NCBI RefSeq assembly: GCF_030674635.1
Contig: NZ_CP089978.1
Span: forward strand, 1,426,001 to 1,490,000
Length of the DNA stretch: 64,000 bases
DNA from: Moraxella sp. ZY210820
GTDB taxonomy: Bacteria > Pseudomonadota > Gammaproteobacteria > Pseudomonadales > Moraxellaceae
Reading direction: 5' to 3'
Shown: positions 37,876-46,946 of the stretch, piece by piece
Numbering within the stretch: the first letter of the stretch is position 1
Layout: every line of letters begins with the position of its first letter
Position numbers and translations under genes: made by a program
The notes under the pieces: generated by a model
The model's input: the letters and a program-made list of their open reading frames with translations, nothing else
What the model was told of the DNA's origin: nothing
The model's database searches: none

Positions 37876-38502
37876 ATGCAAAAATTTTACATTCCTACAC
37901 TATTAAGCTTAGGTCTCATTTTAACAGGGTGTAGTAGCAAACAACATGAGCCCAAAGTAGGTGAATATGGGCAGGTCAAAATTGCTTCTATACAAGCAAC
38001 TCAAGCAGAAGTTGAGCAAATTAATCAAACTGCTATGCCTAAACCTGACATTAAAAATCGTCCTAAAATGGGGATTTCTTATGAACTAGATGCAAAGAAA
38101 AATCCTTATCGTTTTGTAACGGTAATTCGAGGTACAGCGATTAATGATGGCGAAGTAAAAGTTCGTTTATTTGGCGGTACTGAAAAAGAAACGAGTTCTG
38201 GATATTCACCAACCATTTTTGACCACCCTACAACAAAAGCGAAAATGAATGAAAACATAACACTTGTTTTAAGTTCTGACCCATTTTCAGGCAATGCAAA
38301 AGACCCGAAAAATTACTATTACCACAGTGCTTGGGAGCTTAGTGAGCGTAATAATATTAAAGTGAGTTCAGTCGAATTACAAGTTTGGCAAGGTCAAGGC
38401 TCTAGTCATTCTTTTACCAGTTACCTGAAATTCTTAGCAATTTTCTTAATTTTATTTACCATTGCTTATCGTGCTTATTCAGTCCTAACTCGAGCTCGAT
38501 AA
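37876..38502 (+). CDS. Unknown lipoprotein with C-terminal membrane segment
   Basis: A 208-aa protein, not recognised. The N-terminus is a lipoprotein signal (hydrophobic stretch, lipobox LTGC, cysteine at 19, then SSK). The middle reads like a beta-rich domain (RPKMGISYELDAKKNPYRFV, VRLFGGTEKE, NITLVLSSDPFSG). Unusually, the last 30 residues hold a clear membrane segment (FLAIFLILFTIAYRAYSVL) and a basic end. AAGGG lies seven bases before the ATG. It is paired with the membrane-anchored protein upstream and ends in a strong hairpin. Confidence 0.75.
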   Translation: MQKFYIPTLLSLGLILTGCSSKQHEPKVGEYGQVKIASIQATQAEVEQINQTAMPKPDIKNRPKMGISYELDAKKNPYRFVTVIRGTAINDGEVKVRLFGGTEKETSSGYSPTIFDHPTTKAKMNENITLVLSSDPFSGNAKDPKNYYYHSAWELSERNNIKVSSVELQVWQGQGSSHSFTSYLKFLAIFLILFTIAYRAYSVLTRAR

Positions 38503-38515
38503 ATTGATTATCTTT

Positions 38516-38553
38516 AAAAAGTCTTATTTATATTCCTAAAAATAAGACTTTTT
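38516..38553. terminator. Bidirectional terminator
   Basis: AAAAAGTCTTATTT pairs perfectly with AAATAAGACTTTTT over a ten-base loop, with A and T tracts giving a U tail on either strand. It lies between convergent genes ending at 38502 and 38569. Confidence 0.88.
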
Positions 38554-38568
38554 GATGATAATGCTTGA

Positions 38569-39081
38569 TTATAAATGCAACACTTGCGGTTTATAAATGA
38601 GCTCAAAAACAGGCTTACGATAAACATATTTTAAACGATATTGTACCAATTCATAAATTTTTAAATCTGAATGTTCCACCACAACTAAATCAAACTGAGC
38701 TAAAAATTGTTCTGCTGTAGCTGCTTGAGCAAAAATATCAATAAATTCAATCAACGAACTTAATATAACGTGCTGTTGAATCTCATTCACATCTTGAATA
38801 TTTTTATCTAATATATCAACCACTTGCCAATTTGTATGTAAGGCTAAACTTTGTGCAACTTCCGATTTAGCACTCGATACACTCACTAAATACAAAACTT
38901 TTTGCACCCGTTGCTTTGCTAATAACATATCCAAAAAAGCAATGGGTAAACGTATTTTTTCTACAGTTTGCTTAACTTCTAAACTTTGCCAATGCAAATG
39001 TTGTACAAACATCTCTAATTCTATTTCACGCAAACGTAAAGCATAATCACTATTACAGACCAATTGTGGATTTAAATACAT
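38569..39081 (-). CDS. Unknown soluble protein
   Basis: A 170-aa protein without signal peptide or membrane segment, not recognised. It alternates hydrophobic strands and helices (VQKVLYLVSVSSAKSEVAQS, TNWQVVDILDKN, FDLVVVEHSD), which recalls a Rossmann-like alpha/beta fold, but no nucleotide-binding glycine loop is visible. It follows the CutA/NIF3-like gene by 9 bp and rluE before that, so the three are probably one transcript. The function is unknown. Confidence 0.75.
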   Translation of the reverse strand: MYLNPQLVCNSDYALRLREIELEMFVQHLHWQSLEVKQTVEKIRLPIAFLDMLLAKQRVQKVLYLVSVSSAKSEVAQSLALHTNWQVVDILDKNIQDVNEIQQHVILSSLIEFIDIFAQAATAEQFLAQFDLVVVEHSDLKIYELVQYRLKYVYRKPVFELIYKPQVLHL

Positions 39082-39090
39082 TTTATTTAC

Positions 39091-39420
39091 TCAATCAATC
39101 ATTAAAATTGTATAAAATTCATAAGCCACTTCTTCATAAGGGTGGCTGTCCAATAAAGCATTTTTTACCTGACCAGCCACATCTTGAGCAACAATCACTT
39201 CAACACGCCATTCTTCAACTTGTTCTAATTGATTCGATGTACCTAAAAATGGGTTACTGCCTAACATTGGCATAAATTGTCCGACTCCTTTTACTTGCCA
39301 TGCACATTGGGTATAAGTCAATTGTCCTTTTTGACTAAACTGTCCTGCACCCGCTTGAAAAATAGCTTGTTTAGTGCTTTCTAAATGACTTTCGGGAACG
39401 TAATACACCAGTTTTAACAT
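39091..39420 (-). CDS. NIF3/CutA-like stand-alone domain protein
   Basis: A 109-aa protein beginning LKLVYYVPESHLESTKQAIFQAGAGQ. It matches the small alpha/beta domain found as an insert in NIF3/YqfO proteins and as stand-alone proteins (COG3323 type), with the C-terminal DSHPYEEVAYEFY motif. The domain has a CutA/PII-like fold; its function is unknown. Its first 50 bp overlap the end of rluE in another frame, and the start is fixed by the conserved N-terminus. It is part of the rluE operon. Confidence 0.8.
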   Translation of the reverse strand: MLKLVYYVPESHLESTKQAIFQAGAGQFSQKGQLTYTQCAWQVKGVGQFMPMLGSNPFLGTSNQLEQVEEWRVEVIVAQDVAGQVKNALLDSHPYEEVAYEFYTILMID

Positions 39421-40063
39421 CAGATTTTGCTCTCATTCTACGTTGTGGCTGGGTTGATGTACGTTGAGTCAATGATTTTTTATCCATCAATCCCATTGCT
39501 TTTAATTCTACATAATCTTCGACATTTAACGCAACACTTTGTCCTACGTCCACCGCTAAATCTAACAAATGAATTGAACCAATTTGTGTACGAATTAAAC
39601 GCAAGGTCGGAAATCCCACACTTGCTGTCATACGGCGAACTTGACGATTACGTCCTTCACAAATTTTAATTTCTAACCAAGATGTTGGGATATTTTTACG
39701 AAAACGTACAGGTGGTTCACGTTGCCACAACCAATCTGGTTGTTCAATGATACGCACTTGAGCAGGTAATGTACGTCCATCATTCAACAGTACGCCTTGT
39801 TCTAATTGTTGTACCGCTTCATCAGTAACTTGCCCATCTACTTGTACGATATAGGTTTTCCATTGTTTATATTTAGGATGTGTAATATGTTGATTCAGAC
39901 GACCATCATCAGTGAATAATAATAAACCTTCTGAATCAAGGTCTAAACGTCCAATGATACGTAAATCTTTATCATCAATATAATTCGCTAAAGTTTGATG
40001 TACACCATCAGTACGGAATTGTGAAAGTACATTAAAAGGTTTATTCAGAGCAACTAGTTTCAT
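39371..40063 (-). CDS. rluE: 23S rRNA pseudouridine synthase RluE-type
   Basis: A pseudouridine synthase of the RsuA/RluB/E family, expected to act on U2457 of 23S rRNA. It has the start LVALNKPFNVLSQF, the catalytic GRLDLDSEGLLLFTDDG with the nucleophilic aspartate, and KICEGRNRQVRRMTASVG. No S4 domain precedes it, as in RluE. The C-terminal 40 residues are basic and probably disordered. The frame opens at 40078, but that ATG lies inside the fdxA terminator hairpin, so 40063 is preferred (230 aa). Its tail overlaps the next gene by 50 bp. Confidence 0.9.
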   Translation of the reverse strand: MKLVALNKPFNVLSQFRTDGVHQTLANYIDDKDLRIIGRLDLDSEGLLLFTDDGRLNQHITHPKYKQWKTYIVQVDGQVTDEAVQQLEQGVLLNDGRTLPAQVRIIEQPDWLWQREPPVRFRKNIPTSWLEIKICEGRNRQVRRMTASVGFPTLRLIRTQIGSIHLLDLAVDVGQSVALNVEDYVELKAMGLMDKKSLTQRTSTQPQRRMRAKSDVKTGVLRSRKSFRKH

Positions 40064-40101
40064 AATAAAAAATAGCATTAAAATAAATTTAATGCTATTT
40101 T
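40064..40101 (-). terminator. Rho-independent terminator of fdxA
   Basis: AAAATAGCATTAAA pairs perfectly with TTTAATGCTATTTT (40069-40082 with 40088-40101) and is followed by T residues on the minus strand. It abuts the rluE start codon. Confidence 0.88.
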
Positions 40102-40107
40102 ACACGA

Positions 40108-40431
40108 TTAACGCTCAAGATATTGTAATTTATCTGTCTTACCGTTCCATTCTTCACGGTCTTCTGGTTGGTCGCCAATTTGCGTAATATTCGGCCAGAT
40201 TTGTGCTAATTCAGCATTGAGTTCAATAAAGACTTCTTGCCCTTCAGGTAGTTCATCTTCAGAAAAAATGGCATTTGCTGGACATTCAGGCTCGCACAAT
40301 GCACAATCAATACATTCATCAGGATTAATCACTAAAAAGTTAGGACCTTCATAGAAACAATCAACAGGACAGACTTCAACACAATCTTGATATTTACATT
40401 TAATACAATTTTCTGTAACAACAAAAGTCAT
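40108..40431 (-). CDS. fdxA: 7Fe ferredoxin FdxA
   Basis: A 107-aa ferredoxin with one [3Fe-4S] and one [4Fe-4S] cluster. Cysteines are laid out as [20 protein letters not shown] (about residues 8-24) and [17 protein letters not shown] (about 38-55), the pattern of Azotobacter-type FdxA. The acidic C-terminal part ([16 protein letters not shown]) is typical. It carries electrons in the cytoplasm, and Fpr at 15528 could be a partner. It is monocistronic, with a strong terminator. Confidence 0.96.
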   Translation of the reverse strand: MTFVVTENCIKCKYQDCVEVCPVDCFYEGPNFLVINPDECIDCALCEPECPANAIFSEDELPEGQEVFIELNAELAQIWPNITQIGDQPEDREEWNGKTDKLQYLER

Positions 40432-40651
40432 AGCACACGCTACCCTAAAGATTTAATGGGGGCTATTTTAATCAAATTTTTACCTTTTATCCAATGTTTT
40501 TTTATATTATTTATAACAAAATTATGCAATGGTTTGATGTTTTTTAGATATAAAAATAACTATTTGATTTTAAATAACTTTATTTTATATTTATTAAGAA
40601 TTATTATCACTTAAATTTACATTTAAGCTGGTTTTTTAAGCAAATTTCAAC

Positions 40652-41455
40652 TCAATATTCATTTAAAACATAACCACTAATAAAAGCAAAATATTCACGC
40701 AACCATGCATTATAACGAATAGTTAATGGCGTAGAAGCTGGAAAACTGCTGATATGCGTATAACCTAATTTTGTGGCAATTTTCTCAGCTCTTAATAAAT
40801 GAAAATCATTACTTACAATAAGAATGGCTTGTCGTTTATTTAAACCATACTGATTTAAAATATTTTCACCATATTTTAAATTCAACTCGGTGCTAGTACT
40901 TTTATTTTCAATCAAAATACGATGTGCAGAAATATGATAAAATTTCATCAAATAATCTGCCATGACATCAGCTTCAGCAATTTGTTCGCCAAAATCCACA
41001 CCACCTGTCATTAATAAATAACTGTGTGGATACTGTTCGGCTAATAGGGCTGACTGGTCTAAGCGAGATTTTAATGCAGGTGTGGGATAACCATTTTTCA
41101 CTTGACTTCCCAACACAATAATAATTTCTGGCTTAAAATTAAATGTTTGGCGTTGCTGTATAAACTGATTAAGATAGATACAAAAACCGATAAAACTCAA
41201 CACCCATAGCACAAAACCAATCTGTATCAATTTGAAAGTACGTTGATAAAATACTTTCTGCTTTAAAAAATTTTGAATTTGTTTGAAAAATAAAACATAG
41301 GCACAAAAACTAGCCCCAATCAATATAGGCAATATCGTACCTAAATGTATTTTTTTAAATAAGATTAGGATAACACCATCTAAAAATAGAACAAATCCAA
41401 TAATAAACAATAAGATATGTAAAGTTAATGGGCGTTTAGTCATAGTATTGCTCAT
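40652..41455 (-). CDS. YdcF/ElyC-type DUF218 membrane protein
   Basis: A 267-aa protein with about three N-terminal membrane segments (HILLFIIGFVLFLDGVILIL, GTILPILIGASFCAYVLFF, FKLIQIGFVLWVLSFIGFCIYL) and a periplasmic or cytosolic DUF218 domain: IIIVLGSQVKNGYPTPALKSRLDQS, LLMTGGVDFGEQIAEADVMADYL and IVSNDFHLLRAEKIA. Relatives include YdcF, SanA and ElyC, the last linked to envelope lipid metabolism. The activity of this one is unknown. It follows ynfA by 24 bp. Two ATGs (41455, 41443) are possible starts; the second has GAGC at better spacing. Confidence 0.85.
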   Translation of the reverse strand: MSNTMTKRPLTLHILLFIIGFVLFLDGVILILFKKIHLGTILPILIGASFCAYVLFFKQIQNFLKQKVFYQRTFKLIQIGFVLWVLSFIGFCIYLNQFIQQRQTFNFKPEIIIVLGSQVKNGYPTPALKSRLDQSALLAEQYPHSYLLMTGGVDFGEQIAEADVMADYLMKFYHISAHRILIENKSTSTELNLKYGENILNQYGLNKRQAILIVSNDFHLLRAEKIATKLGYTHISSFPASTPLTIRYNAWLREYFAFISGYVLNEY

Positions 41456-41479
41456 ATGATAGACTAATTTTTTATCATT

Positions 41480-41815
41480 TTATTTTGGTTGTAAAATAAT
41501 ACATAATGCCCCGATTACAATAATCACACCACCAAGTATATCCCAACGTGTTAGCGGTATTTTATCTACCCATTGCAACCACAATAAAGCAGTGATCATA
41601 TAAATACCGCCATACATCGCATAAATCCGCCCTGACGCTTCAGGATGTAAAGTCAAAAGCCAAACAAATATCGCTAAACTCGCAATCGTAGGTAACCATA
41701 GCCAATGACTTTTACCCTGATTTAAAATCAAATAAGGAAAATAACAGCCTAAAATTTCTGCAATTGCTGTTAATATAAATAAGCCAATAGTGTAAAAAAT
41801 ATGCACGCCACTCAT
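41480..41815 (-). CDS. YnfA family small membrane protein
   Basis: A 111-aa protein with four membrane segments, of the UPF0060/YnfA family, related to small multidrug resistance transporters. The family sequences AIAEILGCYFPY, HPEASGRIYAMYGGIYM and RWDILGGVIIVIGALCII are present. Some YnfA members contribute to toxic compound efflux; this is not established for every member. Its ATG overlaps the clpA stop by 4 bp (ATGA), indicating translational coupling, and ydcF follows. Confidence 0.9.
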   Translation of the reverse strand: MSGVHIFYTIGLFILTAIAEILGCYFPYLILNQGKSHWLWLPTIASLAIFVWLLTLHPEASGRIYAMYGGIYMITALLWLQWVDKIPLTRWDILGGVIIVIGALCIILQPK

Positions 41816-44073
41816 TTGATATTTAGACTTAAACCAATAACATTATCATGTTCAACTTTCGTAGTAATATGCACTTCCCCACCTTGTTCAGCCAATTCAC
41901 CAAATAAAATCATTTCAGCTAATGGCTTTTTAATATGCTCTTGAATCACTTTTTGCATCGGTCTTGCCCCCATCAAGCGGTCATAACCTTGCTTAACCAA
42001 CCATTTTTTCGCAGATTCATCAACATATAGCACCACTTGTTTATCTTCAAGTTGTACTTGTAACTCGGTGATAAATTTATCAACTACCGCCATCACACGC
42101 TGTTCATCAAGTGGTTTAAACTGAATAGTCGCATCTAAACGATTACGAAATTCTGGTGCAAATACACGTTTCATTGCTTCTTGATTATCATGACTATGGT
42201 CTTGTTCAACAAAGCCCATACTATTTTTAGCAATACTATCTGCCCCCACATTGGTGGTCATCACTAAAATCACATTTCTAAAATCAGATTTACGCCCATT
42301 ATTATCAGTTAGTGTGCCATTATCCATCACTTGTAATAATAGATTAAACACATCTGGGTGAGCTTTTTCAATTTCATCGAGCAATAATACACAATGCGGA
42401 TTTTTATGAATCGCATCAGTCAAAAGCCCACCTTGTTCATAACCAACATAACCCGGGGGCGAACCAATTAAACGAGCAACGGTATGACGTTCCATATATT
42501 CCGACATATCAAAACGGATTAATTCTACACCTAATAATTTAGCTAATTGTTTGGTTACTTCCGTTTTCCCCACACCTGTTGGACCTGCAAACATAAAATT
42601 AGCAATTGGTTTATTAGGTGATTTTAAACCTGCACGAGATAATTTAATCGCTGATGATAAGGCTTCAATCGCTTCATCTTGCCCGAAAATAACGTGTTTT
42701 AAATCTCGCTCTAAATTTTTCAACATTAATTTATCATCTTGCGAGACTTGTTTTGCTGGAATACGAGCCATCTTCGCAATAATTTGCTCAATGTCTTGTG
42801 TATTAATCAGCGTATCTAATTCTTCAGTCTGTAAACGGCGTTTTGCTCCAACTTCATCAATCACATCAATAGCTTTATCTGGTAAGAAACGGTCATTAAT
42901 AAATTTAGCAGATAATTCTACTGCCAATTTTATCGCTTCATCTTCATATTTTACTTGATGAAATTGCTCAAATTTACTCTTTAAGCCTTGTAAAATAGCA
43001 ATCGTTTGCTCAATACTTGGTTCAACCACATCAATTTTTTGGAAACGGCGTGATAAAGCGTGGTCTTTTTCAAATACTTGGCGATATTCTTGAAAAGTAG
43101 TTGACCCCATACAACGCAATGAACCATTGGCTAAAGCAGGTTTCAACAAATTCGATAAATCCATGCTATTGCCCATTGTCGAACCAGCACCAATCAACAT
43201 ATGAATTTCGTCAATAAATAAAATAGCATTTTGCTTTTTTTGTAATTCATTTAATAAGGCTTTAAGACGTTTTTCCACATCGCCACGATATTTAGCACCA
43301 GCTAATAATGCCCCCATATCTAAATTATACACTTCTGCATTTTGTAGTGGTTTAGGCACTTTACCTTGTGTAATTAACCATGCTAATCCTTCAGCAATTG
43401 CCGTTTTCCCTACACCGGGATCACCTACCAATAGAGGATTATTTTTACGACGACGGCATAAAATTTGTGCGGTACGTTCAATTTCATGTTCTCGACCAAT
43501 TAATGGATCGGTACGTCCCTGTTGTGCTTGTTGATTCAAATTTTGTGTAAAACTTGCCAAGGCTGTTGCTTCATTTTGCTGACTACTTGTATCTTCATCG
43601 TCATCATCACTTGAGATAATATGATCAGAATCAGTATCTTGCTCTACTTCACCATGTGTTAAATAATATTTGAGCTGTGTTTGAGTAACATGATGATGAT
43701 TTAATAACATCACGGCAAAACTTTCTTTTTCCATAAAAATAGATAATAAAATATCCATAAATTCAACACTACCACCCTGTGTTTGTGCCTGTACACGAAA
43801 TATTGCACGTTGTAGCACACGGTCAAACCCTGTAGTCGGTTGTGGCGAATCATCTTTTTTATAACGATTTTTAGGTGTCGTTTCTTCTAAATATTGGTCA
43901 AGTTCATCATTTAAATTTTCTAAATTTGCCCCACATGCACGTACAAATTGGCTTGGTTCTTTATATTGCAATACAATCCATAATAAATGTTCTACTGTTA
44001 AATATTCATGGGCGTTTTTGCGTGCATATGATACAACTGACTGTAATGCTCTTTCAACTGATGGACTAAACAT
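41812..44073 (-). CDS. clpA: ATP-dependent Clp protease ATPase subunit ClpA
   Basis: ClpA unfolds substrates, including N-end rule proteins delivered by ClpS, and feeds them to ClpP. The 753-aa protein has two N-terminal Clp repeats (to about 140), an acidic linker (SSDDDDEDTSS), AAA-1 with GDPGVGKTAIAEG, AAA-2 with GPTGVGKTEVTKQ, and a helical region LLTDAIHKNPHCVLLLDEIEK. The ClpP-binding loop residues are expected in the second module. clpS lies 22 bp upstream, the usual order. Confidence 0.97.
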   Translation of the reverse strand: MFSPSVERALQSVVSYARKNAHEYLTVEHLLWIVLQYKEPSQFVRACGANLENLNDELDQYLEETTPKNRYKKDDSPQPTTGFDRVLQRAIFRVQAQTQGGSVEFMDILLSIFMEKESFAVMLLNHHHVTQTQLKYYLTHGEVEQDTDSDHIISSDDDDEDTSSQQNEATALASFTQNLNQQAQQGRTDPLIGREHEIERTAQILCRRRKNNPLLVGDPGVGKTAIAEGLAWLITQGKVPKPLQNAEVYNLDMGALLAGAKYRGDVEKRLKALLNELQKKQNAILFIDEIHMLIGAGSTMGNSMDLSNLLKPALANGSLRCMGSTTFQEYRQVFEKDHALSRRFQKIDVVEPSIEQTIAILQGLKSKFEQFHQVKYEDEAIKLAVELSAKFINDRFLPDKAIDVIDEVGAKRRLQTEELDTLINTQDIEQIIAKMARIPAKQVSQDDKLMLKNLERDLKHVIFGQDEAIEALSSAIKLSRAGLKSPNKPIANFMFAGPTGVGKTEVTKQLAKLLGVELIRFDMSEYMERHTVARLIGSPPGYVGYEQGGLLTDAIHKNPHCVLLLDEIEKAHPDVFNLLLQVMDNGTLTDNNGRKSDFRNVILVMTTNVGADSIAKNSMGFVEQDHSHDNQEAMKRVFAPEFRNRLDATIQFKPLDEQRVMAVVDKFITELQVQLEDKQVVLYVDESAKKWLVKQGYDRLMGARPMQKVIQEHIKKPLAEMILFGELAEQGGEVHITTKVEHDNVIGLSLNIK

Positions 44074-44095
44074 AAGTTATTTACCTTTTTTAAAT

Positions 44096-44455
44096 TTATT
44101 TGTCTTGAGCTTCAACCACACACATTAAAGGATGCCCTTCAGCTCGTGCATGGTCAATCACTTGTTGAGCTTTGGTCTCAGCAATATCTCTGACATAAAC
44201 ACCTGCTACACCTTTACCATGATGATGTACATTTAACATCACTTCAATCGCACTATCACCATCTAAACCAAAATACAACTGCAATACTTCGACCACAAAA
44301 TCCATCGTGGTAAAATCATCATTCAATAATAAAACAGCATACAAAGGTGGACGTTGTAATTTAGGTTTAGCTGATTGTACAACTAAATCACTATCTTCAT
44401 GCTCATCATGTTGCGTATTGGCATAAATGGATAATTGTGAAATCATCAAGGGCAT
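44096..44455 (-). CDS. clpS: ClpS adaptor protein
   Basis: A 119-aa adaptor that binds N-terminal leucine, phenylalanine, tyrosine or tryptophan of substrates and delivers them to ClpA. The core starts at PPLYAVLLLNDDFTTMDFVVEVL (N and D line the pocket) and continues with HHHGKGVAGVYVRDIAETKA. The first 35 residues form a polar, acidic arm, longer than usual. AGGT precedes the ATG at 44455. It lies 22 bp from clpA and is co-transcribed with it. Confidence 0.96.
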   Translation of the reverse strand: MPLMISQLSIYANTQHDEHEDSDLVVQSAKPKLQRPPLYAVLLLNDDFTTMDFVVEVLQLYFGLDGDSAIEVMLNVHHHGKGVAGVYVRDIAETKAQQVIDHARAEGHPLMCVVEAQDK

Positions 44456-44651
44456 AATTTTACCTATATTATGATATGTTTAAATATTTTTGTACAACCT
44501 ACAATACCACGCTCAACGCATGAGTAACTTCATTGATTTTGTGTAGAGATAGAATATTTTTCATCTATACAAATTTCAATATTCTAAATCACATCAATAT
44601 ATTATGATTTAAGCTAAGAATAAAATATGCATTTTAATTTAAGCACTCATA

Positions 44652-45413
44652 TTATTTAGAATTGGCTTTTGCTTGTGGAATTTCAGAAATTGATTTTGTT
44701 GTCGCTCCTTGATCTTTACCACGTTGCCAAGCAAAACGTTTCACCACAGGAGTTGCACCTGTTAGATGCACTTCCACATATTGTGGTGTAAAGCCTTTCG
44801 GCATAGTCCAACGTCCCGTTAAACGTTCATAATGCTCAAAACTAAAAGTACGGTCTTCCAATGGGACACCCATCACTTTTTCGCCATTAATCAAACGTAA
44901 TTCTACATTACCCGCTACTTTACGACCACTTGGACTCACTTGTACTAAATCAATCGCATATTCATACGCATTATCAGGCAATGAATTGATACTAATATTT
45001 TGTATCGTTAATTCTACACCACCACGTGCTTTCAGTAACTCACGATACATTTTATTAATACCCTCTAATTGTAAGGTATTGGCTTTTTCATCATTATAAG
45101 CTTGATAAAATTTATTGGCATTACTTACCGCAACATCACGCTCTTGTACAGTAGCATTAAAACGCTGACCAATCACTTCTAGTTCAGCTTTTTGTTGCTG
45201 TACAATATTATTCAGCTGTTTTGCATCCATATCAAAACCAACAACGGTTAAGCCTTGACGTTTACCCATAACATAACCAAAATATGTACAACCCAATACT
45301 AACACCAATCCTGCAATTACGACAGGTGCATGACGTTTTAAAGCATCTTTAACAGGTGAAATATTTGATAAATGTGTCTTTTGTTTAGGGGTTGTATGTT
45401 GTGTATTACTCAT
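44652..45413 (-). CDS. DUF6776 family membrane-anchored protein
   Basis: A 253-aa protein with one membrane segment (HAPVVIAGLVLVLGCTYFGYVMG, about 30-50), a coiled-coil region (about 60-125) and a C-terminal beta-rich domain (GGVELTIQNISINSLPDNAYEYAIDLVQVS, GNVELRLING, GFTPQYVEVHLTG). This architecture matches the DUF6776 group of gammaproteobacteria, of unknown function. It should face the periplasm. It lies between argC and clpS in the same direction but with large gaps, so it is probably its own transcript. Confidence 0.75.
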   Translation of the reverse strand: MSNTQHTTPKQKTHLSNISPVKDALKRHAPVVIAGLVLVLGCTYFGYVMGKRQGLTVVGFDMDAKQLNNIVQQQKAELEVIGQRFNATVQERDVAVSNANKFYQAYNDEKANTLQLEGINKMYRELLKARGGVELTIQNISINSLPDNAYEYAIDLVQVSPSGRKVAGNVELRLINGEKVMGVPLEDRTFSFEHYERLTGRWTMPKGFTPQYVEVHLTGATPVVKRFAWQRGKDQGATTKSISEIPQAKANSK

Positions 45414-45483
45414 AAAAACTCGATTATCTTCTTGTTACAGATAAAATATCATCTAGCTAAAATAAATGCAATATTATCATCAT

Positions 45484-45519
45484 AAAATCATATCTTACAT
45501 TACCATAAGATATGATTTT
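45484..45519 (-). terminator. Terminator of argC
   Basis: AAAATCATATCTTA pairs perfectly with TAAGATATGATTTT over an eight-base loop, 11 bp after the argC stop, with T residues on either strand. Confidence 0.85.
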
Positions 45520-45529
45520 TTTATCATGA

Positions 45530-46573
45530 TTAAGGCAACAACGCAATACCTGTTAAAGCCGTTGTTTCATTAAAACCACACATCAAATTCATATTTTGAA
45601 TAGCTTGTCCTGCAGCACCTTTGACCAAATTATCTTGTGCAACAAGAATAATTAATTTTTTACCATGTCGATGAATTGCAATACTTAACTGATTTGAACC
45701 ACGCACGCTACGGGTTTCTGGTAAGCTACCTTTAGGCATCACATCAACAAAATATTCATTAGCATAAAATTGCTCATATAAAGCTTGAATATCCGTTTGT
45801 TGTCCTTGCTCGGTTAAATCCACATAAATCGTGCTTAACATACCACGAATCATAGGCACTAAATGTGGTGTAAAAATTAAATTACCAAATATGCCTTTTT
45901 GACCTGCAATATTCTCTAACGCTTCAACAATTTCAGGGTGATGACGATGCCCAGCCACGCCATACGCTTTAAAACTATCTGCCACTTCACTAAAAATCAT
46001 GCCCAACTCAGCTTTACGACCTGCACCTGATACACCTGATTTTGCATCAATAATAATATTATGGGTATCAATTAAACCTTGTTGTTTTAATAATGGTGCT
46101 AAACCAAGCTGTACCGTTGTTGGATAACAACCAGGATTACCAATCACTTGTGCTTGTTTAATTTGTTCACGATTTAATTCTGATAAACCATACACCGCTT
46201 GCTTTAAAATTTCTGGGCAAGCGTGTGGCATTTTATACCAATGTTCAAACTGTGCTAAATTTTGCAAACGAAAATCTGCCGCTAAATCAATAATTTTAGT
46301 ATTTGCTGATAATAGCTGTTCAGCAAAATTCATTGCAACACCATGTGGCGTTGCAAAAAATACCACATCACATTTTTTTAATAATTCTACATCTAAATCT
46401 GAAAATACTAAATCACAATGTCCTCGCAAACTTGGAAACATTGCATCAATACGTTTACCCGCTTCACTTCTTGAAGTCAATACATCAACACGCACTTGTG
46501 GATGACGTAATAATAAACGCAATAATTCTACACCTGTATAACCTGTACCACCAACAATACCAACAGAAATCAT
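45530..46573 (-). CDS. argC: N-acetyl-gamma-glutamyl-phosphate reductase
   Basis: ArgC makes N-acetylglutamate semialdehyde with NADPH, the third step of arginine synthesis. The 347-aa protein begins with the NADP-binding [19 protein letters not shown], and the catalytic cysteine is C149 in [25 protein letters not shown] and the C-terminal [15 protein letters not shown] match the long (type 1) family. carA at 54860 also feeds arginine synthesis but is not linked. It is divergent from the FadL-like gene, 370 bp away. Confidence 0.97.
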   Translation of the reverse strand: MISVGIVGGTGYTGVELLRLLLRHPQVRVDVLTSRSEAGKRIDAMFPSLRGHCDLVFSDLDVELLKKCDVVFFATPHGVAMNFAEQLLSANTKIIDLAADFRLQNLAQFEHWYKMPHACPEILKQAVYGLSELNREQIKQAQVIGNPGCYPTTVQLGLAPLLKQQGLIDTHNIIIDAKSGVSGAGRKAELGMIFSEVADSFKAYGVAGHRHHPEIVEALENIAGQKGIFGNLIFTPHLVPMIRGMLSTIYVDLTEQGQQTDIQALYEQFYANEYFVDVMPKGSLPETRSVRGSNQLSIAIHRHGKKLIILVAQDNLVKGAAGQAIQNMNLMCGFNETTALTGIALLP

Positions 46574-46946
46574 AGATTAACATCTCAAATTATCATCAAT
46601 TTTGACATTATATACTAAACTACATTGAACTTATACGATACACGCTATATTTTTTAGAGATAATCATGTTAGATATTGAAAAATAAAATAAATTATGAAT
46701 GATTTTGATTATTAATTACATATCTAATTTTAAATTTAATTTGTCTAAAATTCACAAATAGTTTATTTTTCACTCAAAAAAATAGTATTTTAGTATAATT
46801 TATCTAAAATAGATATTTTAGAGTATTTACTCTTTTAGAAAATATGTTATTTTGTAGTCATATCAATTTCATAATTTATATTATTCTCTCCTCATAATAC
46901 AAATTATGATATTTTATGCCTGTTTTTTTAACCAAGGATATTGCAC
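46574..46946. other. Divergent regulatory region argC / FadL-like gene
   Basis: About 370 bp without coding potential and extremely AT-rich. It contains a perfect palindrome at 46803-46822, listed separately. Promoters for argC (leftward) and the FadL-like porin (rightward) must lie here, but the AT-richness makes -10/-35 assignment unreliable by eye. Confidence 0.6.
46803..46822. promoter_or_regulatory. 20-bp perfect palindrome upstream of the FadL-like gene
   Basis: The arms TCTAAAATA and TATTTTAGA are perfect inverted copies separated by GA. It lies 125 bp before the porin start and looks like a site for a dimeric repressor. Confidence 0.5.

Noticed and set aside
40387..40614. 75-codon rightward frame across the fdxA start
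   Set aside because: It overlaps the conserved fdxA start on the other strand, has no Shine-Dalgarno and only AT-driven hydrophobic composition.
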